This document shows positions 1 through 11,704 of a stretch of DNA of 64,000 bases, in pieces (positions within the stretch are counted from its first letter, which is position 1; each line of letters starts with the position of its first letter). The DNA lies in contig JALRMH010000038.1 of the NCBI GenBank assembly GCA_026119935.1, positions 62,001 through 126,000 of the forward strand. Reading direction: 5' to 3'. Under the pieces are notes generated by a model that was given only the letters and a program-made list of their open reading frames with translations, searched no databases and had not been told where the DNA came from. The stretch comes from Endothia cerciana (taxonomy: Eukaryota; Ascomycota; Sordariomycetes; Diaporthales; Cryphonectriaceae). Made by a program: the position numbers and the translations under genes.

Positions 1-295
1 GGACTTGGTATTTTATTTTGAACTCGAGAACCAAGCAGATATGAGGGTTCTGTCAGCAGGCAGAGAGACCACCTTGCATCAACACAATCAAATGCCGTGG
101 CTCGGCGTCTGAGACAATACCTCTGTTGCATGCTGTACACTTCAGAGACACTGCAAAAAGGGGTCAGCCCTGCGTACCGATGCCAGCAGTTACCCTCGAG
201 CACACCACGATTAATGATCAACCACTGAGGAGTCTCCCTAGTCATCCTGCACAATACTAGCTTCAATGTCAGCGATGGCGAACTCGTCACGATGA
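1..295. other. No gene seen (left edge)
   Basis: No open frame or spliced model in this stretch has protein-like composition. It may be flanking sequence of the decayed fragment that follows. Confidence 0.4.
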
Positions 296-769
296 TTGGG
301 CACTGGGATTGGGCAGAAGCCACCCCCCCTCGAGATTATTGGTGATCGACCGGGCTCCACATATGGAAAAGGCCGCCTGAGACATGCCTCAGTCGCCTAC
401 TGCATCCTTTGGATCCTCAAGAAGGCCGTCCACAAAAACACTATTGGCAATAACTGGATGACGACAAATGGCTTGACGCCCTACGCATTGTGTGTGCCCC
501 TCGAGAAGGGCCTCGCGAGCTGATCACACGGAGACAGCCCCCTGGACAACAATGGCTATATTGGTGTCTGTGGCTTCTGGCGAGATGGACAATCCCTGGA
601 TGTGCTGTTGGGGCCACCGCACACGATACAGCTTTGCCGTCTCATGATATCCGGACGGTCAGTCAACAGAAAGCCAAAGGCAGTGGGAAGAACGCCGGCA
701 TCTATTGAACAGAAACAAAAGGTTCCGGCTATCAAGAGATCGAGCAAAGGAGAATGAGAAGAGGAAAAG
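296..769 (+). pseudogene. Possible decayed coding fragment, unknown family
   Basis: One frame reads through about 158 codons with a single TGA at 521-523. The part after the stop (from about 530 to 769) has protein-like composition, with a GYIGVCGFWRDGQSLDVLLG stretch followed by a Lys/Arg-rich tail. The part before it contains NNWMTTNGLTPYALCVPLEKG. Replacing the TGA by CGA would join them, which would be a single C-to-T change. I do not recognise the family, and no start codon or intron is convincing. It could be a fragment of a larger gene cut by the window edge, or chance. Confidence 0.25.
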
Positions 770-1837
770 AAGGAAAAAACCATGATGACCTTAGGAGGCT
801 TCTGGACCCGTGTTACACATATGGCAAAGTTATTGATAACATGAGAAATAGAAAGAAGGGTGGTGATCTTGCGCCTTAAAGCCGCCTCCCACGCATTCTG
901 CTCAATAGTTTCTCAGGATTCCGGCTCAAACTGCGTCCCAGATGGTCCACCTCGTTACCCGAGAGGGGGAGCTATTAGAGAGCTGACTACTGATGGCGTT
1001 GAAATCAACCGCAACTTAGTCATCAAACTTCGTTCGGTCATCGCTCTGGGTATGGTCGTTCTGAGTTTTGTTGCCTCCTGGTCTGCGCTGCCCCCCCTTT
1101 GCCCCCGTGACGAACCCTCCTCATCAAAGCAGCTGACTAGCACACTGACACGTAGCTGGATGGCGATCGTAATTTTGCCCAGCACGGGGACATCGTTGCG
1201 CCAGCAATTGGTCAAGGACTGTCTCTTAGTTCAGCCGACGTCGGCGTCATTTTCGGCTGTCGAGCAGCGTTTGACAAACCATCATGAACCAGCTCAACCG
1301 ATTCACCTGGGCCTGACTTGTGGATTCCCCCGACGAATTTGAGCTGGGTCGTGGAATTTGCCATCGTCCGGCTTGCCTATCCTGACTATGGGAACCGTTT
1401 CCGGTGAGCAGGGGCTCGGGCACCAATCCCCACAGGCAAGATCGAAGTGAGACAGACGCGAAGACCGATCAATTCCAGAAGTATTCCTCAAATTGCGGGC
1501 ACCCTGGCCAGGTGTAGGGTATCAATGCCACATCTCTGGATATGTGAAGGAGAAGCGTGAAGGCTGTTGTAACTCAGACATCGGCGTACAGAACCATCCC
1601 TATGGAATGTGCATGACGAAAAGCCACCGTTTGTTGTGTCTCTCTTGACTACGTGTGGCTGGCTGGGGGGCTGGCCGATCTCTGTCTAGACTGTACCCCT
1701 CTACTCAGAACATTCAGCCCATTGCTTGTTGCGTCCGCCTTTTACGAGAGAAAATAACGTCAGCAATGGACAGATCGACGATGCACAGGGAGCTCGCAGG
1801 AAAAGGTGGCATGGGAAGGTAACATGAAGGAGTCGAG
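770..1837. other. Intergenic, nothing recognised
   Basis: Several overlapping open frames occur on both strands (for example 860-1342 plus and 955-1215 minus). None has a recognisable motif or a splice structure that extends it. Probably promoter-side DNA of the secreted-protein gene downstream. Confidence 0.4.
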
Positions 1838-1844
1838 TATAAAT
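1838..1844 (+). promoter_or_regulatory. Candidate TATA box of the 1990 gene
   Basis: TATAAAT lies about 150 nt upstream of the start codon at 1990. It is followed by a C/T-rich leader with CATC/TCTC motifs running up to the ATG, the usual look of a strongly expressed fungal promoter. Inference from motif and position only. Confidence 0.35.
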
Positions 1845-1989
1845 TGCCTGCTGATCCCCGGGTTGCAGAATAGCGAGGAAGGTTTCTACATCACGACAAT
1901 ACCAATCTCATCCCCCAAAGTTGTAGATTTTACGAAGCACTCAAAAACTTCTTCATCTCTCTACCTGTCATCATCTCCGCTCATCCACA

Positions 1990-2740
1990 ATGAAGTTCTT
2001 CACAGCATTCACAGCTTTTGCTTTCGTTTCCACGGCGTGGGCACAAACAGCCATTAGCACCATCACCAGCGTCGAACAGAATCTTGGAGCGGTGCTGCCA
2101 CAATACGAGAGTGCTATAAGTATGTTCGTTCAATATCTCATCTCTCAGGGCTGGGTCTACCACCTTCTTGCCTAGAAAGGAGAGAAGAAAGAAGGGGAGA
2201 AAAACATTCAGACCTGTAAACACTACTTTTGGGCAAGGCTGACTGACTGGTCGTCACCTGGTAGTCACAAACGCCGTTGCCATTGAGAACGCAGTCACCG
2301 CCCAAGCCGCAGTCACCGCCGCAGCCGCGCTGAATGCCAACTTCGCCGCGATCGCCTCAGCCTTGCTGGCCGCCGAGGCACAGGTCGCGGGCGCGACTGT
2401 CGGCGCCGCGGGCGGCATCGCGGATGCGACCTTGGGCCTCACCCAGGCCGACATCAACACGCTCGCGTCGGACGTCGAGACCATCGTCAACCTCCTCGAG
2501 GGTGTCGGGGCCACCATCACCATCATCGCCAGACTGGGAGGCAACGTCCAGGCAGCAGCTGGCGCCGAGATCGCGGCAGTCCAGGCCGCTATCCAGCCGT
2601 TCGCCACTCCCCTGGAGGCCTATGTCGCGGCTGTTCTCCAGAGCTACGCGCAGGCCGGCGTCACCGTCACCGGGCTGCAGAATGCCCAGACCGACCTGCA
2701 GAACGTGGTTGCCAGTCTCACAGGGACCGTGCGCAAGTAA
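1990..2740 (+). CDS. Small secreted alanine-rich protein
   Basis: Two exons, 1990-2119 and 2265-2740, joined by a 145-nt intron (donor GTATGT; GACTGAC branch-like site; acceptor GTAG) give 201 residues. The first ~19 residues (MKFFTAFTAFAFVSTAWAQ) are a clear signal peptide with cleavage expected after AWA. The mature part is made almost wholly of Ala, Val, Ile, Thr, Leu and Gln, has no cysteine, and is patterned like amphipathic helices (repeated AAxAxLxAxxAA blocks). This resembles the general architecture of fungal cell-wall galactomannoprotein/HsbA-type secreted helical proteins, but I cannot demonstrate homology. The exon 2 frame is uninterrupted and GC-rich at third positions, unlike the flanks. 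A location at the hypha surface or in the medium is inferred from the signal peptide. Confidence 0.75.
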
Positions 2741-5517
2741 TGAGTGGAAGAAGTACTGATGAAAGACTTGCTTTGGCTCGGGGAGGAAGGATGTCGAGGT
2801 ATTACCGAAGGGATTGAAGAATAACTGGTGTGATCTTGTTTTTTCTTAAAAAGCCATCGGGTCATGTCACTCAGCTTTCAACAATGGCAGTAGCAGCTGA
2901 AGCATCAATGAGAAAATGACAACCAATCAACTTGGTTATTTACAGACCTGGTCCAATCGCCGATTGACATGCGTATCAACCCTCCGTTGGGCGGCTTCAC
3001 AGTTACCAGCAGCCAACATCAACCTCCCTTCGGTGTCCTGCTGCCACAGACTTACCACTGTGAGAGACACTGAGCCCAAGGGCCAAGACCTTTGGCGGTC
3101 TGGTCGGCCTGTCTTCCCCGTGTACGAAGACTTTCCTGTCCAATTACGCCAATCACAGTAATAGCTCATATTCATAGCTCACCGTCAGAGGTAGCGCAAG
3201 AACATATGTCCGCTTCTGACAACAAGAACAATGCGAAGTAGCGTGCCGTTCGAGATAGGAATGATGCTATGATGAGCACCTAGGAGCAGTGTAGCCAGAA
3301 GTCGCAACAAGACCAAATGCGAACTGCGCTCGACTTTCCGCAGCATCTCGCGACCAGTTTCAAAACCGGCACTGTTACAATGACGTAATTATCGTCACTT
3401 CTACGCAAGCCCGAATCTCATCAAAGAACACTGCACCATATATTAGCCTCTTTTCCGAAGACCCTGTAAGCTGACGGAAAGCCAATGGTCGAGGATGATA
3501 TGAAACAGCTTCTCCGGGAGCTGCCAGGTGACCAAATTGCTTCTAGATACCGCGGGTGGCATCGCGTCGGTGAATCTGCACCCAGGGGCCCTTGGTCCTA
3601 CCATTTGTATTTCAAGTCTGGAAGCTATGCTGGGAATTCCAGGTTTTACAGCAGGCAGTTCTAGTATGTGTACATGGATTGAGTATTTGACATGGTAAAC
3701 TAAATCAATGATAATCCGTTCTCCTCACAGATGATTCTGAATAGAAATATCATTAAACGAATATTCTTCCTCTGATTTCATATATTATAATCCTTCACAG
3801 CCTGCTTCTTGAGCGATGAGGCCAGAACCGTAAGAATCAAGGTCTGTACCTCAAGCAAAATTTGTTTCTCTCCCATCTTCTCAGGTTTGCCTTCTTCCTA
3901 ATTGAAAACAGGAATGAACACTGCCTTATCCCTTCACACCTGCGCGAGATAGCCTCATCTGGCCTTGGACCAGATTACCGAACCCTGGAGCCTCTTCAAA
4001 ATCAGTGTATGGCTGTATGTGAGATGGTTCAAATCATTTCCCGGCATCTTCGTACTATGAACACATGAAGAACTCGCACCAGAGTATGATACTTTGACTA
4101 TAACTCCTCCTTTGAAAGACCAGGAGCTTCGCATGCTCCCTGGTGATTATCTCTGGCGAATGTCCGAGCCTCCGTGCCTCTCCCGGCGGTTCACTGAGGG
4201 GCTGTTGCTTCTATGCACTATTTTGTAGTGCAACGGTGCCGAATTCGGTTCAATGTCTAGCAATGAAGTGGCTGAGATCTAGTAAAACCGGAATCGCGAC
4301 TATCCTGGACGTTGTTATCATTTCCATGGCGGGATGCAGAGACATAGGCAGGAAGCTCTGAAGTCGTGCAAGCTTACGACTCAGGGCTAATGTATACGAT
4401 TACGGCGACGTCGGTGGCGGTTGTAACTCAGCTTGCTGCGTCAGAGCCTCTGCATCTTCACAAGCCAACACCCAGTTAATCGGAAAGTTAGTGATGCCAA
4501 TTCAATGTTTCGAAGTTTTTCACAAGCAAAAAGCCCACTCAGGTTGCCTCAGGCCGCAATGCTATGTGACGAGCAAGTTGGCTTGACATATCGTGAGCAT
4601 GCCTGGGAATCACGGAAAAGCTTGAAGTTGTCTCCCTCCCCAACAGGATAAGCGTGTTAGGCAAATGATGCTCGTCCGCCCTTATGTTTCCCTGCCTCTT
4701 CAGCTTTCAATTTCTCCTGAACCTTATTTATCTCTTTTGTGTATTTTCTCTGTCCTTCTGGTCTTGTTCCGATGAAAGAGTGAAGGTAGTGGTAGAGGTG
4801 GCCAGAAAAAAGAGGGTCATCTTCCCATATCTTTTCTGTTTTCTCGACCAAACCCCCCTGCCTAGGTATTTAGGTCGACGATGGCTTTGGAAGGGGAAGC
4901 GGCGGGGCGCAATTCAATTCAGGGCAAGACAAGGATGAGAAAAGGTGGTCCCTTACTAAGCGAGTCTCAGCTTAGTCTCATCTTACCTCAGTTCGAACTT
5001 CGACAGTCAAACCGCCCACGAGAACATCATGGTCTTCACGAATTCTTCTTATCTTTTCGTAATAGAAAACTCTTGAGATAGGACCTTAGATATGTTTTCC
5101 CTCATCGACAACGTCTTCACCCCTTTCCCCCCCCGGCGTTCTGCGCTTCGCAATGCGCCAAGTTTGGCGCCGCCGCCGCGTAACCTGCTCGATCCCATAG
5201 GCCCAGCGTTTAGTTTCCTCTCAAGCCTGAAACCTCGCACGGCCAGCGTACCCCTGACCAGGTCCGTGACGGGACTTGTCGCAGAATTTCTCGGCGCCTA
5301 TCTTACTTCCTCTCCCCTTCTTCCTGCTTTTCGTGATTTCCTCTCTGCTTGCTTCATTTCTTGGCATTGATCTTCTCTTCATTTCGTCGCCATCACTGTC
5401 GTTGATGTGCAATCATCCTGAACCTACACGATTGTTCACTGAGCAAGCTGGTCTGCCACGCTATCACGAATCCTACCTTCTGAAACCCTCAGTAATTACA
5501 CTACAAACAACAACAAG
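2741..5517. other. Intergenic, nothing recognised
   Basis: About 2.8 kb with many stops in all frames. From about 4680 onward both strands become C/T- or G/A-rich (for example 4690-4760 and 5280-5400). This is probably the promoter and 5' leader region of the small secreted-protein gene at 5518. No RNA gene recognised. Confidence 0.4.
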
Positions 5518-5872
5518 ATGAAGGTCTTCGCCCTCCTCGCTTTCTGCATCTCCCTCGCCAGTGCGGGCATCGTCATTACACCTGTCTTTGACAACCAGGT
5601 CGTCGCGAAGGATGGTGCCGACTGCGCATTAGGCGTTGTGACGCCATCCGGTTGCGCGTAAGCATGCCCGTCTCTTGTTTAAATGTCTTTCTTACCCCGT
5701 CGAATTGCCGTCCGGCCGGCGGCCAGGCGGCCCCGGACCAGACCAAAAATGCAACGTTTCCTTGCCAGGAGGAAACCAGCGTTCTAAAAGCTATGTTTTT
5801 GTCGGTGAACGAGATACTGACAATGTTAATGGCAGGCCACTGAGAGGAGGTGCACCTCGGAACACCGCTTAG
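5518..5872 (+). CDS. Small secreted protein, 58 residues, effector-like
   Basis: Two exons, 5518-5657 and 5836-5872, with a 178-nt intron (donor GTAAGC; ACTGAC branch site and GGCAG acceptor at the 3' end). The 58-residue product starts with MKVFALLAFCISLASAG, a good signal peptide, leaving about 41 mature residues. The mature peptide has two cysteines spaced 11 apart (DCALGVVTPSGCAP) and a basic, Gly/Pro-rich tail ending in RGGAPRNTA. Without splicing, the frame stops immediately at the donor (47 residues), so the intron only swaps the last residue for a 12-residue tail. The upstream CAACAACAAG context before ATG is a good fungal start context. I do not know the function. Small size, secretion and a cysteine pair are typical of apoplastic effectors or secreted signalling peptides, which is inference only. 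Confidence 0.65.
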
Positions 5873-6778
5873 ATGGCATGGCGAAATGCTGAGACTGGGG
5901 CAAAGCATGCACGGTGGACATGACAGAGCAACAGAGGCAGTTGAAACGGAGGGCATACAAGATGGCAAGACGAAACACGCAGGACGCGTCGACTCCAGCT
6001 CCGATAATGGTTATAATATGATGGAATACAAAAACACTTTTCGTTCTTCTTACCTTGGGCAAACCATACCTGTCATCGTCAGCCGAAATCCGCAACAAGC
6101 CACTTCCATCATCCATCAAGACTCTTGTCCACTTCGCTGAACTTCCGAAGCCCGATGGTGACAACATTCGTGTGTGTCCAGAGTTTGCGGGTTTTCATAT
6201 TGGGCAGGCACAAGGAGTGGGCTTTTGAGGTTCCTCAATAGACTCTCATACTGTTGACCTAATTCTTGATTATGCTCCTGTTTCGCTTGATGTCTCCATA
6301 TCCGAAGTCTGAGGGGTCATTTTAGGGTCAAGTCCTCATCCGAGTCTCTCAAACTCATTCCTATTCTAGACGCTGGGCTGAAGTTAAGTGTCCTGTGATC
6401 TTTTCTACCTCTTCCTCGATTCTATACCCTCTGAGTTGTCTCTTCATGAAATTCTGAAGGGGCCGGGGGGGGGGGGTTTGTTGTCCCCAAAACCCTTGGC
6501 CCTTTTCTTCTTAAGTTGTAGATCATTGTTCCGAACCTTTTGTTCCTAGCAGCACCGACTCTTGCGTCGGAGTCCTCTCGGCGAGCTGCCTGACCCACTC
6601 AGTCTGAAGCAGAGGTCTGGTTCCGGGGCAAAGGCACGGCTTGTTGTGTGGCTTGGTGGTTGGCCTCGTCTATCTGTGCTTTTTGATGTGGGGTGAATGA
6701 CGTTGTTGGTTCCATGTCCCGTCATAGAAACGCAACTCGCTGATGGCACGATTATTGAGTGTACTCATTAATAATGTT
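5873..6778. other. Intergenic with an 11-nt G run
   Basis: Separates the small secreted-protein gene from the decayed gene on the other strand. It contains a homopolymer of 11 G at 6466-6476 and C/T-rich stretches. No coding signal. Confidence 0.4.
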
Positions 6779-9423
6779 TCAGTATAGAAAAGGAAAGGTG
6801 GGTAGCAGACGTAGCACTTCCTCCTCATCTGCCAGTGCCATCATGGGATCAAGAGTCATCTCGAGGCCCGCCCCATGCTCGATCCGCGGCCTCCGCGGTA
6901 TCGGGTATCCAGTCACGACAACTGGATTGTTGAACATACTCTACCAACCATGACCACTGGACGAATCGATCTACTCACAGCTTTGTTCAAGAAAAGGGTC
7001 GATCTTACACCACAGCATCAGGTGAGAAGGGTATATACACCCCCAGGCGGGGACCATTCGAAGCTCTCGGATCTCTGGATGATAATAGCTGACGACGAAG
7101 GGATGTGAGGATGCCTCGACTGCACAGGTCAACCACCCCAATTGTTCGCCAACCTCCGCGATGGCATAGGCCGTGCCGACTACTTCGATATTCAAGGTTC
7201 GGTGTTGGAAACGGGCCCTCAGCTCAGTTCGGTCTGGGAGAATGTCTGTATTCGTGAGGTTCAGCTTTTCCAGCTCCATATCTATATGCATATCGACATC
7301 TACAACTTTGCAAGTACCTACAGGTAGTAGTATGATCACTATCAGACACGTGGAGTGCATTCTGTACAACTCGGAAGAAATGAGGGCCCGATTCGGGCCG
7401 ATTCTGCCGCAGATATTGCTCACATGTCAGCGCTTGGGCTTCTACTGGGCATCCTGTCAAGGTGATGATAGTCACGATCACTTCGGCGGCACTATTTTCA
7501 CAGCCTTGAGCATTATGAACGTGATCGGGTCCCATCCCGCTTCAAATGAAGCGATCAAGCCTGTGGTAGGATTCTGCCTTCTCATCCTAGACGGGGTCGG
7601 CGATGCCTCAAGGATGGCATGCCGTATATTTGCTGCGTGCGGGGCCGCTGCAGCTGGCACACTTGAACTGATTTCCCTTTCGAGAGAGCCGACAAGCCAG
7701 GAGAACCCAGGGCTTTGAAGGACAAGACGATGGTAGTCGTGCGACAGTGGTTCGGCTATCTCATCAAGATCACCTACGTTGTTCATGATATCATCAGGCA
7801 CGCCTGAATCCTCAGTGGCATGGTACTCGTTCCACAAGTCCCAAATCTCAGCAAGAGATATGCCGTTTGGGCCTTCATTTGATCTCTCTGGAGACGTCTC
7901 GTCTTCCCTATAGCGCCTCTCAAAAGACTGTAATATTCGACTGAGATGGCAGGATCTTTAGTCAAGATTCTTCGACTCCTGTTTAAACTTCCTCAAATCG
8001 GTCTACGATCTTGGCGAATGGGCAGACAGTTGGAGAGATTCGGGTGAAAATGCCAAGGCAGCCAACAAGGCAAAATGATATTGACCGTCATCTGAAGGTT
8101 CCCCAAGGTGTTGTCCGATCAGACTTACTGTTGGTTTCGGTATATGAAGCCCATTGCCTTGAGGTGTTGCGGCGATCGTGCTTGGTGAAATCCAAGTTTG
8201 AGACCAGATTCTCTCAGGAGGGGAGGAAGCTTCTCTTTTACTCGTTTGAAACTGTCGCAGTCAAGGTCAACGTGTTGCCGTATAGCGGTATATAGGTAGT
8301 TGGCGATGTCGGCGATATACGATATGTAACCCTCATCAGGGACTGAGGTATTCGATGCAGCATCCACATCGTTCGAAGCCTCTCCATCAGAAGTATGAAG
8401 ACCGGCTGCACGTCTCTGAGTTAAATCTCTGTCAGGAGATCATGTTCAAGAGTAAATTACTCTAAGGCTTCTGATAATGCGAGCACAGAAGTGAAAGGTG
8501 CAGTGCACAGGACGAGCTCCTACCTCTGACTTCTGCGTATGCCCGTCCGTTGATGGAGGGAGCATTGAAGAATATGCAGAGTCGGTAACTGGGGCGGGCT
8601 GTGTCGTAAGGTGCGTATCTCCTTGCCATTGTTCCATAGACCTCTCAACGGAAAGTCGAAGAGACCTAGCCACCACACCTGACTTTTGCTGCTGCTCTCC
8701 GGAGGCTTCCTCGATGGCTGAGCGAGATCCCACATTACCAGCAAGAGGGGGGCTTCTGATGGTTGTTTGTTGGGCTTCAGGCTAGGCGCAAAATACTTAG
8801 CAAACCAGGAATCGCCCGAGATGACAGGCCGTTGCCTGTTGTTATGTTCGTACGCGAGTAATGCGGCAGCACTGGCGCGCCCGGGACAATCTGTACCGTG
8901 CAAAGGAGAGTGACCTTCGGATCCGGCCACTTGTGATACATGTGGACCTTCGTGCTTTGAGTTTCCTGCTCTTTGGCTGACCCCGGCGCATGATCTAATT
9001 GTTTTGATATCATGCTGAGCTCGATGAAGTTGTTGGCCACCGAACTGAACGTCTCGAGATCGTTATCCATCTGCTTGTCCACTTTTTGGGGTTCTTTGAC
9101 CTCGTACTCAGGGATGTCTTTCTCATGGATCCCATATTGCCCTGAAGCCTCCTCGCGCTCGGTTGTATCCGGTGCGGATGTGGTGCGGGAGACGGCTTCT
9201 TTTGATGACAGTGCTTGTGGATGCTTGCGCTCTTGAGAGCTACCTTGTGGATATAGATCATCTGATGACGTTTGGTTATTGTCTCAACTCAGGCATGGAG
9301 GCTACAGGGTGGCGAGAATGCCCGTCTTGTATGTATTGGCGGATTTGATGACTCCCGACACCACTATATTTATCTCTGCGGCGAAAACACGTGGAACAAT
9401 ACTCTTCAGGGTTGAAGTTCATT
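6779..9423 (-). pseudogene. Decayed multi-exon gene, uncharacterised fungal family
   Basis: Reading 9423 down to 6779. A possible start at 9423 opens a CSTC-containing segment. Phase-consistent exons then run to 8797, 8717-8524, 8415-8129, 7940-7322 and 7245-6779, with donors such as GTAAGT (8128) and GTAGGT (7321). Recognisable stretches: VPDEGYISYIADIANYL; LPPLLRESGLKLGFH; LWNEYHATEDSG; WDPITF; TLTGCPVEAQALTCEQYL; ILPDRTELRARF; VVGTAYAIAEVGEQLGWL; and FNNPVVVTGYPIPRR. From memory these match, in order, a large uncharacterised family in filamentous fungi. Lesions: a frame break near 9285, a 1-nt loss near 7507 (between WDPITFI and the AQGCENSAAEVIV segment), and TAG stops at 6973-6971 and 6943-6941 inside otherwise conserved sequence. 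The frame ends soon after the conserved PIPRR segment, so any C-terminal extension is missing. Function unknown. Confidence 0.7.
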
Positions 9424-11704
9424 GGTCCGTTCCCACAATAATACTATAAAGCATCTGAGCAATTTCTCCAGCAGAGATTCGAAAATGATAGTAACTTACA
9501 CAGATTTAGGAATGGTTGCCTGGCCTGAGGCGATGATATCTCGCTATCCCGTTTGCATCCACTTCCTTGTACACCTTCTTCAAGTGGCCATGAGGCGTTT
9601 TGATAAAGAGTGGCAAAAGCCGCTCAAGTTAAAGGATTAGCACCGAAGAGGACTCCAAGTCAAGACAAGCGCCTACCTAGGTAAGAAACTATTGCTAGCA
9701 GTTATACGGGCGAGTAGAAGGGCGGTATTGGAAGTATACTGGCGAGTCCTCATGTACTAAGGAGTCGAGTCGGGCTCAACAGCTTCTGATCAATTGATGG
9801 GTAGAATAACGAGAGTCAAGCGCTATCCATCGTTACCAGCCGGTCTAGAATCTTGAGGGGTTGCAAGATATTTATGCAGGAAGACTCTGCATAGGACCCC
9901 AAATGCGAAATTCAGGCTGTCAGGCAGCAAAAGACGTTCGATTCAAGTCGCAGTAGAATGCAGAAGTGCCTACGTTAGTATGTCACGAGTCGTGAACCTC
10001 GAACTGTGATTGGCTCACACCTGGGCAGCCACCACGGATCCTGCATGTGCCAGGCCACCTACATCTTGTGGCGCACGCTACGTTGCGAATTGGGCCTCGA
10101 GCATCTGACAATGCAGGTTACCACCTCATCAGAAGAATCAGCTGGCCAGTAGTAATATAAAGTGTCGATACTATACAGGACTTGCTCTCCGTCATTCCCG
10201 CCATTGTGTCTATCTATCTACTCAGCCAGAACCTTCTTATCCTGATGTGAATAGGTCAAACCATCCCGATCGAGAAAGATAGCCCTACGATGGTCATGCC
10301 CGCTGTCTTTGTATTGTGCGCGGGTAATCTCTGTTCCATTGGCGGAAGCGTTGTGGCTGCGAACGATAGAAAAGCATGACGAAAGTGTCAGCCAGTAGTT
10401 GGGTTGGTGGGATATCAGTAGCGATATCTCTCTGCCGCTGATATTATCGAGTGTGACGGTGGTGAGATGGGCTATCCTCCCCATTCTCCCGGCTCCTGGA
10501 GACTCGCCTCTCATTCTCGGAGCACAAGAGAATCACCGTAAAGCATCGTTGGCTGACACATTAAACATCTCAGTTTATCTTCTGATCAGGATCGCAGCCA
10601 GGTCGCTACTTTGCAGACTAGAGTATCGAGCAAGTGAAGGTCTGTAACATGTCATTTGGGGCTATCCTAGTGGGCTGCTTGATAATAGTTCCGTTGGCGA
10701 CGTGCGAAGTATGCATAATGTATCATGCCAGACAATAGCTATGGGTTTTCATAACTCAACATGGAATTCAACGACCTCGAATGCCTGAGACTTACTTGGC
10801 ACGGTTTGACTGGGAGCTGATCAAGCTCACGGAGTGCTGACCGCGAGGGTATTAGGAACATTTAGGAGCGTTGTTATTAGACCCTTTTCGTATCTGGGTA
10901 TCCCTTTCCAAGGACTGAGATGACTTTGTGCCTTGGTAGATGAGTACCGAGCATCCGTGGACTAGAAGGGTCCTGAGGTCTTCTCGAGGTGATCCCGATC
11001 CGCCTCTGCATCTGTTGCGGGTACGCAAATCACATTTTGTAGATCAGACCAAGACTTTTGTACTAGAATTTCATAGGTTTTCTTGTGTGATTGTGAGATT
11101 GTTGACTCTCAAGGATGAATCTTGGAGCCATGAGGGTGGGAACCTTGGAGGGGGCTTGGGCAAACTGGGGTTGGCATTCTTCAGGTACATGATTCCATAG
11201 GCTTTCTTAAGTGCTAAGTAAAGCCGACCTGCCAGATAACCACTACTGTCATTCTACCCCGTCAAAAAAGCAGTCAGCCCCCCCCCCCCCCAATATCACA
11301 GAAGGGGTCTGCAGGAGCTCTTTCCCCCTGCCCCGATCCCACCATCTCTGCCTAGAACTTTGGCATCACCCAACTCGACAGTCGCCCCATTCAGTCTGAT
11401 CTCACCTTTGGGACTACAGGCAACCGCCACACTGCCATCCCCAGCCGTCTTTTCGTTTCCACCACTTGGTTTATTACAATCCCTTTCATCTCCTACGCGT
11501 CTCCAGGCCCACTTCTTGCCCTAGACTCGTCTGATTATTTTCCTGCCCTCTCTTCTGCCGCCCGTTCACCAATACTCGCGTTCTGGAGGGCTGCCTCCTC
11601 TTCCCAATCCGCATCGTTCTCAGTTGCGACCGCGTCATCTCACGATTGAGTAGTCTCCTTGAATCGGTCATCACGCGCTATGGACGCGCCTCACGATTGT
11701 CAAG
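9424..11704. other. Intergenic, nothing recognised
   Basis: About 2.3 kb without a supportable gene. A 98-codon frame (10514-10218, minus) has no motif. A run of 14 C lies at 11278-11291, followed by a C/T-rich leader (11400-11700) just before the rec8 start. The C/T tract is probably its promoter or 5' UTR. Confidence 0.4.

Noticed and set aside
860..1342. 160-codon plus-strand frame
   Set aside because: No motif, overlapped by an equally open minus frame, no splice extension.
10218..10514. 98-codon minus-strand frame
   Set aside because: No motif or neighbouring exon found; insufficient support.
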